Part shown: piece after piece, positions 23,502 to 36,133 of the stretch | Layout: the number at the start of each line of letters is the position of its first letter | Position numbering within the stretch: the first letter of the stretch is position 1 | Assembly (NCBI RefSeq): GCF_037975245.1 | Contig: NC_092576.1 | Span: forward strand, 4,913,501-4,977,500 | Origin: Apostichopus japonicus | Lineage: Eukaryota; Echinodermata; Holothuroidea; Aspidochirotida; Stichopodidae | Direction: 5' to 3' | Length of the DNA: 64,000 nucleotides | The notes under the pieces: generated by a model | Told to the model about the DNA's origin: nothing | Database searches by the model: none | The model's input: only the letters and a program-made list of their open reading frames with translations | Made by a program: the position numbers and the translations under genes

Positions 23502-26500
23502 CTACTTAGAGTGATAAAGTGTACGGTCATGGCTTACTGAGTGCATATTCTTCTCATATATATTATCTGCACCTATCTCCTGGTACTCATCCTCAGCATT
23601 TTCTTCAATAAAATAACTTTCGCAGTTTTCTGTTTGTAGTTCACTTCCATCACTATCGAACATCTCATCTGGCCTTTCTTGTTCGTCATTTGTCACACAA
23701 CCGTCCATGTTGAAGGCTTGTGGATTTTTCTTTAGTTTCCTTTCAATCGAATAGAAATATAATTTAAGAGAGGAGAGGAGAGGAGAGGAGAGGAGAGGAG
23801 AGGAGAGGAGAGGAGAGGAGAGGAGAGGAGAGGAGAGGAGAGGAGAGGAGAGGAGAGGAGAGGAGAGGAGAGGAGAGGAGAGGAGAGGAGAGGAGAGGAG
23901 AGGAGAGGAGAGGAGAGGAGAGGAGAGGAGAGGAGAGGAGAGGAGAGGAGAGGAGAGGAGAGGAGAGGAGAGGAGAGGAGAGGAGAGGAGAGGAGAGGAG
24001 AGGAGAGGAGAGGAGAGGAGAGGAGAGGAGAGGAGAGGAGAGGAGAGGAGAGGAGAGGAGAGGAGAGGAGAGGAGAGGAGAGGAGAGGAGAGGAGAGGAG
24101 AGGAGAGGAGAGGAGAGGAGAGGAGAGGAGAGGAGAGGAGAGGAGAGGAGAGGAGAGGAGAGGAGAGGAGAGGAGAGGAGAGGAGAGGAGAGGAGAGGAG
24201 AGGAGAGGAGAGGAGAGGAGAGGAGAGGAGAGGAGAGGAGAGGAGAGGAGAGGAGAGGAGAGGAGAGGAGAGGAGAGGAGAGGAGAGGAGAGGAGAGGAG
24301 AGGAGAGGAGAGGAGAGGAGAGGAGAGGAGAGGAGAGGAGAGGAGAGGAGAGGAGAGGAGAGGAGAGGAGAGGAGAGGAGAGGAGAGGAGAGGAGAGGAG
24401 AGGAGAGGAGAGGAGAGGAGAGGAGAGGAGAGGAGAGGAGAGGAGAGGAGAGGAGAGGAGAGGAGAGGAGAGGAGAGGAGAGGAGAGGAGAGGAGAGGAG
24501 AGGAGAGGAGAGGAGAGGAGAGGAGAGGAGAGGAGAGGAGAGGAGAGGAGAGGAGAGGAGAGGAGAGGAGAGGAGAGGAGAGGAGAGGAGAGGAGAGGCT
24601 TGTAACCTGTTGATATTAGTATTTATTGGAAACGAATGACCGACGAACGACGACAGATTCAAACCAGCACACGTTTTTTAAACTGTCGATATTGATTAAT
24701 ATCTACTAATAATTCAACTATGATTGCCTACCTCCCGCAAAATAATCCACATACAAAAGTGGCCATTAACACGAAGAAACAGACGCTGGAAGAAACCGAT
24801 ATCAACAACATCCACTCTTCTGTCGTGTTATTAAACCAGTTACCTTCGGAAAGAAGGACATCAGCTGCGAGTACAAAACATTAAATGGAACGATCTGAAG
24901 TCAAATATTCTCAAGAGGACACAGTCACTTAATAATCACTGTTTATGTAGAAAGTCCTCACCTCTAACATCCAATGCACAACATTTAAGATAAATATTGT
25001 TAAAATCATAACATCATTGAGAAAGTCCAAATTGGGGAAAATTGCATAATAAAATAATAAAAGCAATGGGATTTTACATGTTCTCGTAGTTAAGCTGCTG
25101 TACTAAACTCTTCTGATGCAAGATGCATCTGAAGTTTATATCTGATATACCTTACCCCGTAGTTCAATGTCAAGGTTATCTACAGATATATAATATTTGG
25201 ATTTTGGACTTTGGACTGGTTTGTGAGACACATCGTCATAGACAGCATTTATAGTTCGAAGACAAACCTACATTCAATACTTATAAAATCAAAGTTTGAA
25301 TAGGAGATGGGTCAACTGGTTAACTGACTTGAAAGCTCTACTTATTTAAAGTTTAAAGTTCTAACATGGCGTTTGAATATTTTCCGCATCAGGCTTTAAA
25401 TAGTAAGGGCTTGATAAATCTTACATAAGATGACAAGGATATTGCATCAAAGGTCTTCTACATTCTCTTCAGCCCAGCGGTTAAATTTAATAAAAACAAA
25501 TGTCACACTGCAAATTTTCCCTCCTACCTCTAAAAAAAGGTCATGGGTATGGGATGAACGTGTCCACTTACCCTCTTACTTAAATTCGATTATTTGAGTC
25601 AGTTGATAAACGATAAACAGTGCTTCCTCCCTTTCCAAAAAACAGAGATATAATATAGACAAATTAGAGACTGCAGTAGATAAATTATAAATTGATCGTT
25701 GGCTTACCTTGGAAATGTTGATCAAATATCCCACAAGGGACAAGGATGGTCACGTTGGAGCTGATAAACTCTATTCCTCTAAATTGACACGAAACATTGA
25801 CCTCATCACCAGAAGGAAGGAGATGTAATGTGGATGTTGAGTCGGTAATGTTTGGCCTCTCTTTGTTTGGTGTGTACATAACATCACGTACATTGGGATT
25901 GTCTAGGCTTACATCTTCGTCATTAACGACCCACGTTAGGCTAGCCGGGGGTCTCGATCCAACCGCAAGACATGTTATCTCGATTGGCTCTCTCGGATCA
26001 ATGACAATGATTTCCGGTGAGTGTCTCATCATACGGATAAACGTGTCATTGCCGAATGACAATGTAACCTCTGGGATAACTGAATAGTGAGAGATATATG
26101 CTACAAATTAAAATTGCACTGTAATGCTAATGTGCACAAAATTGATAAATAAACTGAAACTGACAATTAATCAATACATCGGAAGTTTTCACTACGGATG
26201 CTTTACACATGTTTCACTTGTTACTGAATATTCATGTAACCTCTTGCCGTTATTTTCTCGTCATGCCCATAAATGTATAATGATATATTAGAAATAGTAA
26301 TCGTTTGATAAATAAATTGAGACTGAAAATAAGAAATATTTTTAGAAGTTTAGAACTCTTTCATTTTCACAGCAGATATATCAAACATGGTTGACTATAT
26401 AGAAACTGAGTATTCATTTAAGTCACGTGTTGTAGTCACTTCATAGTCGTGCACATTAATACATAAATATCGTGTTACTTGATACCTTGGGGCATATCAG

Positions 26501-27586
26501 TTCGGGAATATGTTTTGCTTACGTGATGCACATTCTATTAAAATTAGACAACACTATTATCATTGTTTGTTTCTTACAATCAACAATAAATAAATTGTTA
26601 ATGCAATAGTAACATGTACGTGTCTTTTAGCATAAAAAACTGTTCACGCTGTTTAGCAATAAATTATCAAAGATTGGTTCACTTCACATTCAAGACTTGA
26701 TAAATATTAAAGTATTTCTCTTTGTCATAAAACCCTTCAGAGATGAGATTTAGGTAAGGATAAATATATATACACACATCAGGAAATGCTGTACATGGTG
26801 GTTATTTTGAATAATTTCGAAAAATATAAATGTACATTTGCCGGATGACAATTGTTTCGCTGAAACTTTGTAACTTCATATGAAGCTGTATACTTTGATA
26901 GCTGCCTAATCCGCAGATTGGAGTATCACCAGACGTTGCACTGAATGGCAACGCTATCTTAGCTGTTGCGCGTGTACTGTAGGCCTACTCATATGCTCGC
27001 ATTATATTAAACTTCCCTTAATCCACATGGGCCATCCTGTCCCCATCCCTGAGTATAACATCATCAGAGGAGCTCCAAAAATTATATGTACTTAATGTTC
27101 TTTGAAAGAGCGCTGAGAAGATGAAATAACAATTCAACATATCAATAAAGTTATGATCATGTTTTTTGAATAAGTCAATGAATATGATATATAGTTTATG
27201 TATACAAAGGGACCATGACCTGCATATGCACTGACTTATGACTTACCCGCCACACTCAAATTGTAGGCCACATTTGGTGAACCCTCGCATGTGCAGGTAA
27301 ACAATCCCTCGTGCTGGAACATAACTTCCTGTATTACTAGCGAGTAGTTTTCCGACAGAGAGACACCTTCTATTGGATGGGTGTTAATATAGTTGAAGTA
27401 AAGCAATTCACCGTCAAACCACCATAGTTTGGTTCCTTTCTTCTCAGATATATCACATTTTAAGATCACATGTGAACTAAGATGAACCACCTTGCGTGAT
27501 ACTTCAGTATTGGCTCTTACAATCTTAACTCTTAGGAAACCAGTAACGATAAATAAAACCAAGACTTTCAGATGTATCCTATCCAT
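23502..27586 (-). CDS. B1: two-Ig transmembrane receptor, type B
   Basis: Exons on the minus strand are 27586-27247, 26079-25708, 24864-24732 and 23739-23502, giving 360 aa, with GT-AG junctions and phases 1, 1, 2 as in type A. I chose the ATG at 27586 (A at -3, G at +4); an in-frame ATG at 27607 would add seven residues. Residues 1-25 are a signal peptide. Ig1 has C44, W55-W56 and a GLFTC second cysteine (C98). Ig2 carries GSRPPASLTWVVN and a VSC cysteine. A stalk with an NNTT sequon precedes a helix at about 256-280. The tail is very acidic, with EYQEI and IYEKN. A strong acceptor at 27661 suggests an untranslated exon further upstream. It is the only intact type B copy in the window. Confidence 0.8.
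23766..24598. repeat. (GGAGA)n pentanucleotide array in B1 intron 3
   Basis: About 833 bp, roughly 166 uninterrupted copies of the purine pentamer on the plus strand. In the B1 transcript this is a polypyrimidine CCUCU array filling about 84% of the 992-bp intron and ending about 26 bases before the tail-exon acceptor. The long open frame it creates (LSSPL repeats) is an artefact of repeat periodicity. Confidence 0.97.
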
Positions 27587-27661
27587 GATGACAATTTTGA
27601 AACTCATTGAAACTCATTGCTAATCTCATGAGTTCCAGTTCATGACTACAATTCGTCATTA
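27587..27661 (-). promoter_or_regulatory. B1 5' UTR segment with upstream ATGs
   Basis: After a good acceptor (a pyrimidine-rich tract ending tctcacag, then GTAATG) the leader holds several ATGs before the chosen start. One opens a two-dozen-codon frame that overlaps the start codon. One opens a five-residue frame. Two sit in a short tandem repeat, aatgagtttc. Such upstream frames often reduce translation, but that is inference. B2 and B3 have the same leader. Confidence 0.4.
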
Positions 27662-28284
27662 CCTGTGAGACAAAATGAAATGGAATGCCGCGGTTAGCAT
27701 ATAAATGGAAAAGATTAGTAACATGAATTCACAAAGCAGTGAAAATAAAACTACTTGCTTTAAAAGTTGAATCTAACATAGTTGATGCAATTAGTTCAAG
27801 TGATCCGTGATAAATATGAATACATAATCAGATTTTCATTACTTCCTCTTTTCTTTACAGTGATTAAAAAGTCAGTGACATTTTAATATGGTTATTTAAG
27901 CAATTATTAAAGTTTTGTTAATGAAGTACCCGGATAAGTACCTAGATAATATTGAAAGGAACATTTTTATTTATGTCACAATGCACCTTTACAATATAAA
28001 CAGAAAAAACAAGTTTAACGAAACTAAAAGAATCATATTGTGTTCGAGTTAATATTCATATATCATATTGGTCAAGATGGCTGTCTTCTCTTTGTCGGTT
28101 CCAAACTTCATAATTAGGAATGTATCAACTGAAATAAATTATAGGTGCTCGTTGAACGTTCACCTACCTAGTGTACACATAATAAATACCTTCCCGGAAG
28201 GCAATGGTCACATCATTTGGTTATGTTACTGTAGTATTTAGCCTTTTTTTTTAAATATTTCCATGTTATGTTAATAGGTATAAA
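27662..28284. other. 5' flank of B1
   Basis: Upstream sequence of B1 conserved in units 2 and 3. I see no clear promoter motif or gene. Confidence 0.4.
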
Positions 28285-28985
28285 TTGGTCCTTCAGGGAA
28301 CAAATATATTTGCTAAGGGCGGTAGCGTTTTCGTGTTTTTTGTCACTGAAGGAAGTTTGAGTGTGTTTCGGTTGAATATTTTATGGCGTTTATTGTTGGG
28401 TGGGAAGTGTTTATCGACTAGTTTGTGGAATTCATTTCAGATATTAATGGTTACGCTTTTGCCAATAAGGGGGTTAAACCTGTTAATTTTACGTTGGAGT
28501 TTTTTCCGTTTTTCGGTATAGTTTCTTGGTGGTTTAGACGATATGAGTAGAAGCTATTATGGTAGACAGGGATGGCTTTATTGAACATATCTTGGTTTGA
28601 TAAAAGTTTGTTAAGACGATGTTTAAAACGTCGTGGGTGCTTTTCAGATATGAAGGAGGGTGATTAGAATTGGCATGTACATACAAAGGGGTGTTATTCG
28701 GTGTCGTAAAAGGGCCGTACTCGTTCTTAATAAGAATGAGGTTGACTTCGAGGTAATAGAAAACTTTGAGGTTGGCTTCAATGGTGAATTTTAGTTTATA
28801 CTTTCCAAATATTTGCACTAAAGATCCTTCTGTATTTGTTTTGTGACTCTTGGGTTCGTTAAATGCGGCGAGACGACCGTCTCTGTACAAACTGATGTTA
28901 TCTTTACTATATTTTGGGGTGATCTGGTACATCAGGTATGTGCCAACTAGCTCACATACTTCGGCACCGTCGAAGCTACCTACCC
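28285..28985 (-). pseudogene. degenerate Penelope-like reverse transcriptase, unit 1
   Basis: Minus-strand translation across short frameshifts gives the end of a PLE-type reverse transcriptase: MGSFDGAEVCELVG-like start (one frameshift), then LYRDGRLAAFNEP, FTIEANLKV, TPNNTPLYVHANSNHPPS, and further on IFNRNTLKL. The catalytic YRDD of the family appears as YRDG, so the polymerase is dead. It also has several internal breaks. Copies at the same place in units 2 and 3 show that it inserted before the units duplicated. Confidence 0.75.
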
Positions 28986-30046
28986 ATGGTGACAGCTGTT
29001 GGTTGTCCGACTATCTGTTACTGTACTTGCAACAAATCGCTTTTTTTCACATAAGTTTAGCAAAACTTTATGAAATATTCACCGGATGAGTTCCGTTCCC
29101 TCTGCTAAAGGTTAAAGTTGGCTATAAGTTCTCGAAAGATTGGTAAGTTAGTGGTAGATATACAATTACACAAACCTTATACAATTTAAACGGAGAATCA
29201 AGAAACTGAATAAGCTGAATACTTTATTTTGATTTATTGGCATCTATATTGAAATTTAACTTATACAACTCATTATTCGTGATAAACTTTTACACATGTT
29301 GTTCATTGTTTTACTATTAAACAAGTTATAAGACGATGATCTCTAACTTAGGCAGTCAAGTTTAGACAAAAAAGAACATAGCAAGTCAGTACTTATGTTG
29401 TATGTATTTTACTTTTATGATAGCGATATTAAAGCTAAAGAATGCTGAGAGGAGTGATGATTGAAACAAGAAACAAGCACTGTATACGGAAACATCAATG
29501 GACGTCGATTAGACGTTGATGAAGGCAGATTGCAAATCGACAAACCATCACAATTAATCACACTAAACAACAGTTGTAGGTTGCTTGCTGTTAAAGTTGT
29601 TGGAAAACTAATCCACGGGGACAACATTGAACTCCTAATGTTAACGCTGCAATGACTAAGCAATGACGTAAGGTTCATTCAGGATATATTTCCGTCGTTT
29701 ATAAAATAGTGAACGTGAAATATTTGTTGATGCAGTCGGGTCCTCTTAGATGAGTTATCTTGGAGAGCAAAATATCTTGATGTTTGAATATTTGGAGAAC
29801 AGAGATGAGAGGTGGAAGTACAAACTTGTCGAATCGGTATATAAGTCCCAAAAACTTGCTAACACCCGTAATCGCAATGCATGTTAGGAAATTGATGTTT
29901 CACATTTAACTTACTGTAAAATGTATCGTCTGAATATGGTTTCAACAAATCGTCTATGACATGAGACATTAGAATAGTAATCTAATTACTGCAACAAAAC
30001 TCCTATTCTTAACTTTACATACTGTATGTATTTCAAAATCTTCGGG
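28986..30046. other. unit boundary: B1 flank to A3 3' flank
   Basis: Contains the junction at about 29838, where sequence equivalent to 2283 onward (ataagtcccaaaaacttgct) resumes. The plus-strand frame at 29461-29655 recurs in units 2 and 3 with indels and resembles no family that I know. Confidence 0.5.
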
Positions 30047-33000
30047 TTATGATGTAATTGCTTTATAGTACACCACGTTTGGATTCTCTATGTTTATCTC
30101 GATGTCGTCGTTATTATTGGACGGTTCAAGGTCATAATACTTATGATTGTCACTCGATACTGTGATATCTTCTGTAAAACAATCAGCTGTAAAAATTTGA
30201 GCTGATGGACCCGGTGGATGTATTCCATTGTTGATCGTGGAAACGTCTGTGCACGAACATCGTGACTTTATCCTGCCAATTAAAAATAAAAGAATGAGTC
30301 ATTTCACGTCTGAAAAAGCTAGATAACGTAAAGTCATAGGTAACTCTGTAAAGGCGCAACGCCGTGTCATCTTTTCTGTGTAACTATGAGAGCAATTTCA
30401 TATATCAGAAAATCAAAGTCTATATCCGATTTTTTTTAAATTATGACTTGACATCTAAACTTCCCGTTTAGTAACACAATTATAACCACTAATTGCAGAA
30501 GCAGAGAGAATTGGAAACCCACACAATGACATACGGACTCACACACGCACGCAGACACACAAGACACGTTTTGACCCTCAATCAGTCATGGACTTCCAGC
30601 CACCCTGGCACACCCGCCATTGGTTATACCCCTCCCTGAATGTAGCTGTACACAGGAAAATTAACCATGTCACTGTTGCAATGGCAACTGAAATATCTCC
30701 ATATGTTCCAACTGGCAAAGGAACTACAATATCTCATCATCTCTATGGGAGCGATGAGATAACAAGTATAATTAAGTATAATTACAATACCCATTATATA
30801 CACTAGGTGGTTAATTAGTTATAACTTTAACATTCATCAGATACACTTGATGGTTAGTTTAATAGTTAGTTATAACTGGAATGCACCGTAACACACGTCA
30901 TGCACACTAGGTGGTTATACTTAGTTATAACTGTCAACACACTATAACACACATCATATGCACTGCATGATTAATTAGTTATAACTTCAATACACCGTAA
31001 CACACGTCATGTACACTAGGTGGTTACTTAGTTATAACTGTCAATACACTATAACACACATCATATGCACTGCATGATTAATTAGTTATAACTTCAATAC
31101 ACCATAACACACATCATGTACACTTGGTGGTTAATTTGGTATTACTACCAACACACTGTAAGGAATGTCACAAACATACAAGATATAATGTAATTATGAT
31201 AACTTCTTTATTTATAAGATCAAATACTACCTGCTGATAAAAAAACCCACATGTAAACGCTGGCAGTATTAAGAGGAAGCAAATGACGGCAACCAATGAC
31301 CAAACCAAATCCTTCTTCTCGGCATCATCTAGCAACAGATCGTAATATGAAGAAATGGAGAGATATTTATATCAAATTATCTCATAAATAAAGTTTACTT
31401 AGTTTATTAGATATTTGGTTTCATATGGTATGTTCTTCTTCATGCCTGTATTTAACAAAAATTATGCAGTAATCAATGTTAAGAGTGTATTTGGAAATGA
31501 TACATTCATCTTTAATTTTCTGTCTAAAAGAACTTGGGCATGACTCATTGTGAAACTGACCACTTAAACTGACCTATTTTATCATTGACAAAATTAAACA
31601 GTTCTTCAAGGCATGCACTTAAGGGTGGTATTTATTTACAGGTGTTTTACACCCAAAGACTTAACATTACTTATTTTATGTTTTATTAAAGAGTCTTCAT
31701 ATAGTAACGATGAAATACACAATTATGATACTATATTTACTACTATATTGCTATCCTAGTCATTAAACATTTCGGTGTCTTAACCTTGTATGAAAATCCC
31801 ATTCCGGCGATCGTCATTGGCTACTGTCTACCTCTCATCGCAGGAAAATGTTCATTAAGCACGTTCAACACCATATATATATATATTGATTACTGATTGA
31901 TTGATTTGCAATTATTATCGAACAGTTTTTTATTTATTATTTTATCCCGATTTGCTTTAGTAGTGATTTATTAAGACCGTTTGGTTATCTTCACTTCCAC
32001 AACATTTGTTTTTAGTTTTGCAAAAAGTAGGCGTAATGAGAACTTATGAAAGCTTCGATGCAGTTGAAAGGGTATAATTTTAAAAAGCGAGTCTACTTCA
32101 TTAAGTAATTCTTGATTTATTTTTCAAATAGGCAATATCCATAACTAATTCACCTGAGCTCTCAAAGATGACAAAGTTGATGGTCAGGTTCTGACTGACT
32201 AATTCTATCCCTCTAAACTGACATGAAATGTTGACGTGAGTTCCAGTTGGTAGCAGATGTAATGTAGATTCTGAATCTGTGGTGTTTATCCTCTCCTTGT
32301 TTGGTTTGTATAGTACATTGTGTACATTGGATGGGTCTACATCTCCACCATTCACAACCCACGTTAGGCTAGCAGGAGGTCTCGATCCAACCGCCATGCA
32401 TTTGATCCCCAGAGGCTTGCCCGTTTTTAACACGTAGTCATATGTACTTCGCGGTTCACTAAATGTATGCTCGTCAAATGACAACGAAAGCTCTGGGATC
32501 ACTGAAAAGGGAAATAATCTAAGATATTTTTAAGTTGTTATTAACACTTTGTTTTAATATTTTATTAATGATAACTTATATATATATATATATATGTCGA
32601 GAAAGACGCTGAATAAAGTAATTTTACCGCTCATGCTATTTGCTAATCCTATATGGTATCATGTTTTAAATAGTAAAGAAACCACAGAGTATGAAGTTCT
32701 CTCAAAATATGTTGCTAAAACTTGACAACCACTGCTTTTACATAAAGTAATTAAAACTGCAAGATATCATTTAATAAGAGTTGCAAGAATCTGTATTCTA
32801 GACATCATCTTTATCTTTCTAAGCTAACTGTTCGGTGCAATAACACACAGTGTAACCCACAACATCCTACAATAAAACATAGTTTTAGAATACTCTTAAC
32901 GTAAAACACATTCATATACAGAGCTGCTCTTTTTATCCATGTTAGACTATTAAAGCCATTGTTATAATATGTCTACTCTTTCAACTTTTGTTTATTTGAG

Positions 33001-34872
33001 TTTGTTCTCAATGTTTCTTTTACGAAACATGACCTCAATTTATTTTATTTTTTTATTGTCGCTATTCCTTTTTCTGAATGTTAACTTCGATACGCTTACT
33101 ATTTTTTATAATTTGCGTGAAATATCACCTGCGACCACAAGTGGCCTAAAGTAAGAAGTTCTCATCGATCGAGCTACACACATGATAATGTCGCTAAATA
33201 TATACACAATAAGTACTATACTAACACCGTCTATTATTGAACCCGTTGGGGTGATAAGTATTGCCAGAGCAAGGTCCTAACAACTTCCTGGGTGAGAGAA
33301 ACAGCAGTGTTGTAATAGTACAAACGCTTGTGTTTGAGAAACTTAAAATCTATGAGGGTAGCGCATTTGATCCCAAGGGAATGTCCTTCTACTCAGATAA
33401 AACGGTACATGTTTCAGTTTAAGTTTGACTTTATTAATGAAAATAATTTGGAATTATTACAACAAAAATTACATAATACTAAACACAGGATTATTCCTAA
33501 GTTTTATGTCCTTGGCATTAACTAATAAGTAACAAATATTGTAAGAGCAGGACTCTAACAACTCCCTGGTAAGATAAACAATAGCATTGTAATACTGACT
33601 TTATAAACAAAAATAAAATGGAATTATTACAACAAAAATTACTTAATACTAAACACAGGATTATTGCTAAGTTTAAAGTCCTTTGTATTAACTAGTAAGC
33701 AACTTATAAGTTACTTATAAGTTACAAATGTTGTAAGAGCAGGACCCTTACAACTCGATCCCTGGTAAGATAAACAATGCCTGGTAATACTGACTTTATA
33801 AACAAAAATAATTTGGAATTATTACAACAAAAATTACTTAATACGAAACACAGGATTATTGCTAAGTTTTAAGTCCTTGGTGTTAACAAGTAAGTCACTA
33901 ATAAGTAACAAATATTGTAAGAGCAGGACCCGAACAACGCCCTCTTAAGATAGAAAATAGCATTGTAATATTGTCTTTATAAAAAAAGCAATTATTACAA
34001 CAAAAATTACTCAATACGAAACACAGGATTATTGATAAGTTTTAAGTCCTTGGTATTAACTAGTAAGTAACTAATAGGTAACAAATAGTGTAAGAGCAGG
34101 ACCCGAACACCTTCCTGGTAAGATAGAAAATAGCATTGTAAAGCTGACTTTATAAAAAAAAAATGGAATTATTACAACAAAACTTACTTAATACGAAACA
34201 CAGGATTATTGCTCAGTTTTAAGTCCTTGGTATTAACTAGAAAGTTACTGATAAGTAACAAATAGTGAAAGAGCAAGACCCATACAACTCCCTGGTAAGA
34301 AAGACAGAAGTATTGTAATACTACTTAATATTGAGAAACTTACAATCTATAAAAGTGGAGCATTTGATCCCAGAAATGTCCTCCTTTTACTGAGATGCAA
34401 CTGTACATGTTTCAATACAAGCCTAACGTCATGGATGAAAATATTAAGAAAATATTTAGTACAGGATTATTTTTAATATTTAGGTCCTTGCCATTAACTA
34501 GGACTGTCAATTCCTAACACGACAGGGAGTTTTAATGTTTATTTACTTACCTTCTATTGTCACGTTATAGCGCACAACATGGGTATAATTACGGGTACAT
34601 CTATACAATCCTTGATGATTGAATGTAACATCCAAGATTGATAATGAGTAGTTATTTGATAAATGGACACCCGACAAAAAATAAACCAGAAATTCATTTG
34701 CAAATATGACTCGATCGTTAAGAAACCATTTGTTTCCTTTTGTCGCAAAACCATTACATTCCAAGATTACAGAATCTCTTTCGACCACTCTGACTGATAT
34801 TGGGTTTTTAAATCCATTAACACCGGCAAAGTTGAAAAAAATCAAAATGATTTTCAAACAATGTCTCTCCAT
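30047..34872 (-). CDS. A3: A1-type receptor with frameshifted membrane exon
   Basis: Exons on the minus strand are 34872-34551, 32501-32154, 31328-31231 and 30272-30047. Ig1 is identical in protein sequence to A1. Ig2 is intact but differs from A1 at about 19 of 116 positions, including the LGIKCMAVG block. The transmembrane exon is 98 nt instead of 100. It lacks three bases present in A1 and has one extra base in a homopolymer (7 instead of 6 T in transcript sense). The frame therefore shifts at the inner edge of the helix, and translation stops after about 29 foreign tail residues, losing YYDL and YYKAITS. A Leu-to-Pro change also lies inside the helix. It could be a tail-less receptor, a young pseudogene, or a homopolymer error in the assembly. 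The tail exon itself remains open in the original frame. Confidence 0.7.
30785..31165. repeat. intron 3 mini-satellite of A3
   Basis: Same array as in A1, about 98% alike by eye, with the same units in the same order. Confidence 0.8.
33255..34330. repeat. intron 1 tandem repeat of A3 (about 175 bp units)
   Basis: Same six-unit arrangement as A1, with small indels such as a duplicated ataagttact near 33710. Confidence 0.8.
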
Positions 34873-35414
34873 GTTGAAACACAAGCCGCTTTTAATTTTG
34901 CCCCTTGACTTATTGATCGTTCTGTCTGTTGTATTCCTTACAAATTATTACGAAACTGAGAGAACATTAGTAACTTCCTCTTACGACCACCTTTTATTCA
35001 GATCATAGAAAAAACATTTCGTAATCGAAAGTAAATGAAATTAAAATATGCTCATTTCCTGGCAACGATTAAACCCCCAATCGATGTCCTTCCCCTCCCC
35101 TTCCCCCTCATATTATGTGTATGTATCAGAAATGTCTCGCACCATGGCATCTTCATACTTGAAGCAGGCAGTTATGTCATATTTACGATATCCCTCTGAT
35201 ATTTGCCATAGCCAAAAGGAGTTATTGTCATTGACATCAGACCCAGAGTGGCAATGTATCACAAGTACAGAACATCAGACGGTAATATTCCATTCTCGAC
35301 TCATGTATACGCCACGATGTTTGAAGGCCGTCAGCTTTAAGAGAAGCTGCCAAAAAACGTTTTGTGCTCCCCCTGCCCCCCCCTTCATTAATTGACCTCG
35401 TGTACTTTTGATTT
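34873..35414. other. 5' flank of A3
   Basis: Almost identical to 7302-7845 upstream of A1. I see no defined promoter motif. Confidence 0.5.
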
Positions 35415-36133
35415 CAGGGGCGGATGCAGGATTTGTGACAGGGGGAGGCCAGCCGCGACTGAACGTAAGACTATCTAAGCGGAGCGCCACCATCGGTTGG
35501 CACGGAGCGTACCATAACATTTTTGGCTTTACAAACCCCCCAGATGGCCGGAAACGGCACTTCCCGAGTATTCTAAGCTGCATGTACCTAGCCTGAAAAT
35601 ATGGATCTCATGTCTGCAATTTCTCAATTGATGAGAAAAAAACAATCTATGAAATATGGTAATACATATCAGATGAGTTGAGATGATACAAAAATCATAA
35701 TGCCTTTAGCCCCCAATTCCCCTCCCGTTCCGTCACCACTGTTTGATGCAGGGCCGGATCCAGGATTCTGGAAGGGTGAGGGGTTTGGCCTCTAGTGATC
35801 CTAGGGTCTAAAGAGAGTGGATGCCCTCTATCCATTGTGAAATTCTCGAACACCACCTCAATTTTGAAACTTTTCGGTCTGAAAATTTAGATTTTTAGGC
35901 ATTTTTGGCAAGTGTAGGACGCGTGCACGCTATAGTTCATTTGACGGAAAAGACACACCTGGCTGACTTGTAAGGATAACCGCCCTTCTGACATCCCTAC
36001 ATGTTTAAAATTGGCGTTTAATTTAATTATTTTTTTTCTCTCTCTTTTTTTTCTCTCTTTTTTTTCTCCTTTTTTTTGGCCAAGAGCAGGGGGGTCCGGA
36101 CCCCCTGGACCCCCCCCTCTGGATCCGCGCCTG
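35415..36133. mobile_element. TIR DNA transposon remnant, unit 2 copy
   Basis: Orthologous to the insertion at 7846-8549, with the same ends and flanking gattt repeats. It is 719 bp long because of a longer T/C-rich run near 36029-36078. It was inherited through the unit duplication rather than by a new insertion. Confidence 0.7.

Noticed and set aside
23502-24662. Long minus-strand frame with about 280 residues of LSSPL repeats
   Set aside because: It exists only because a pure pentamer has no stop in this frame. The real tail exon starts at 23739 with a proper acceptor, and the array is intronic.
25797-26087. Plus-strand frames opposite Ig2 exons (also 58807, 17757, 41681)
   Set aside because: Antisense shadows of the conserved Ig2 exon.
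29461-29655. Plus-strand frame recurring at 49302 and in unit 3
   Set aside because: Copies differ by indels that break the N-terminal frame, with no family match that I know.
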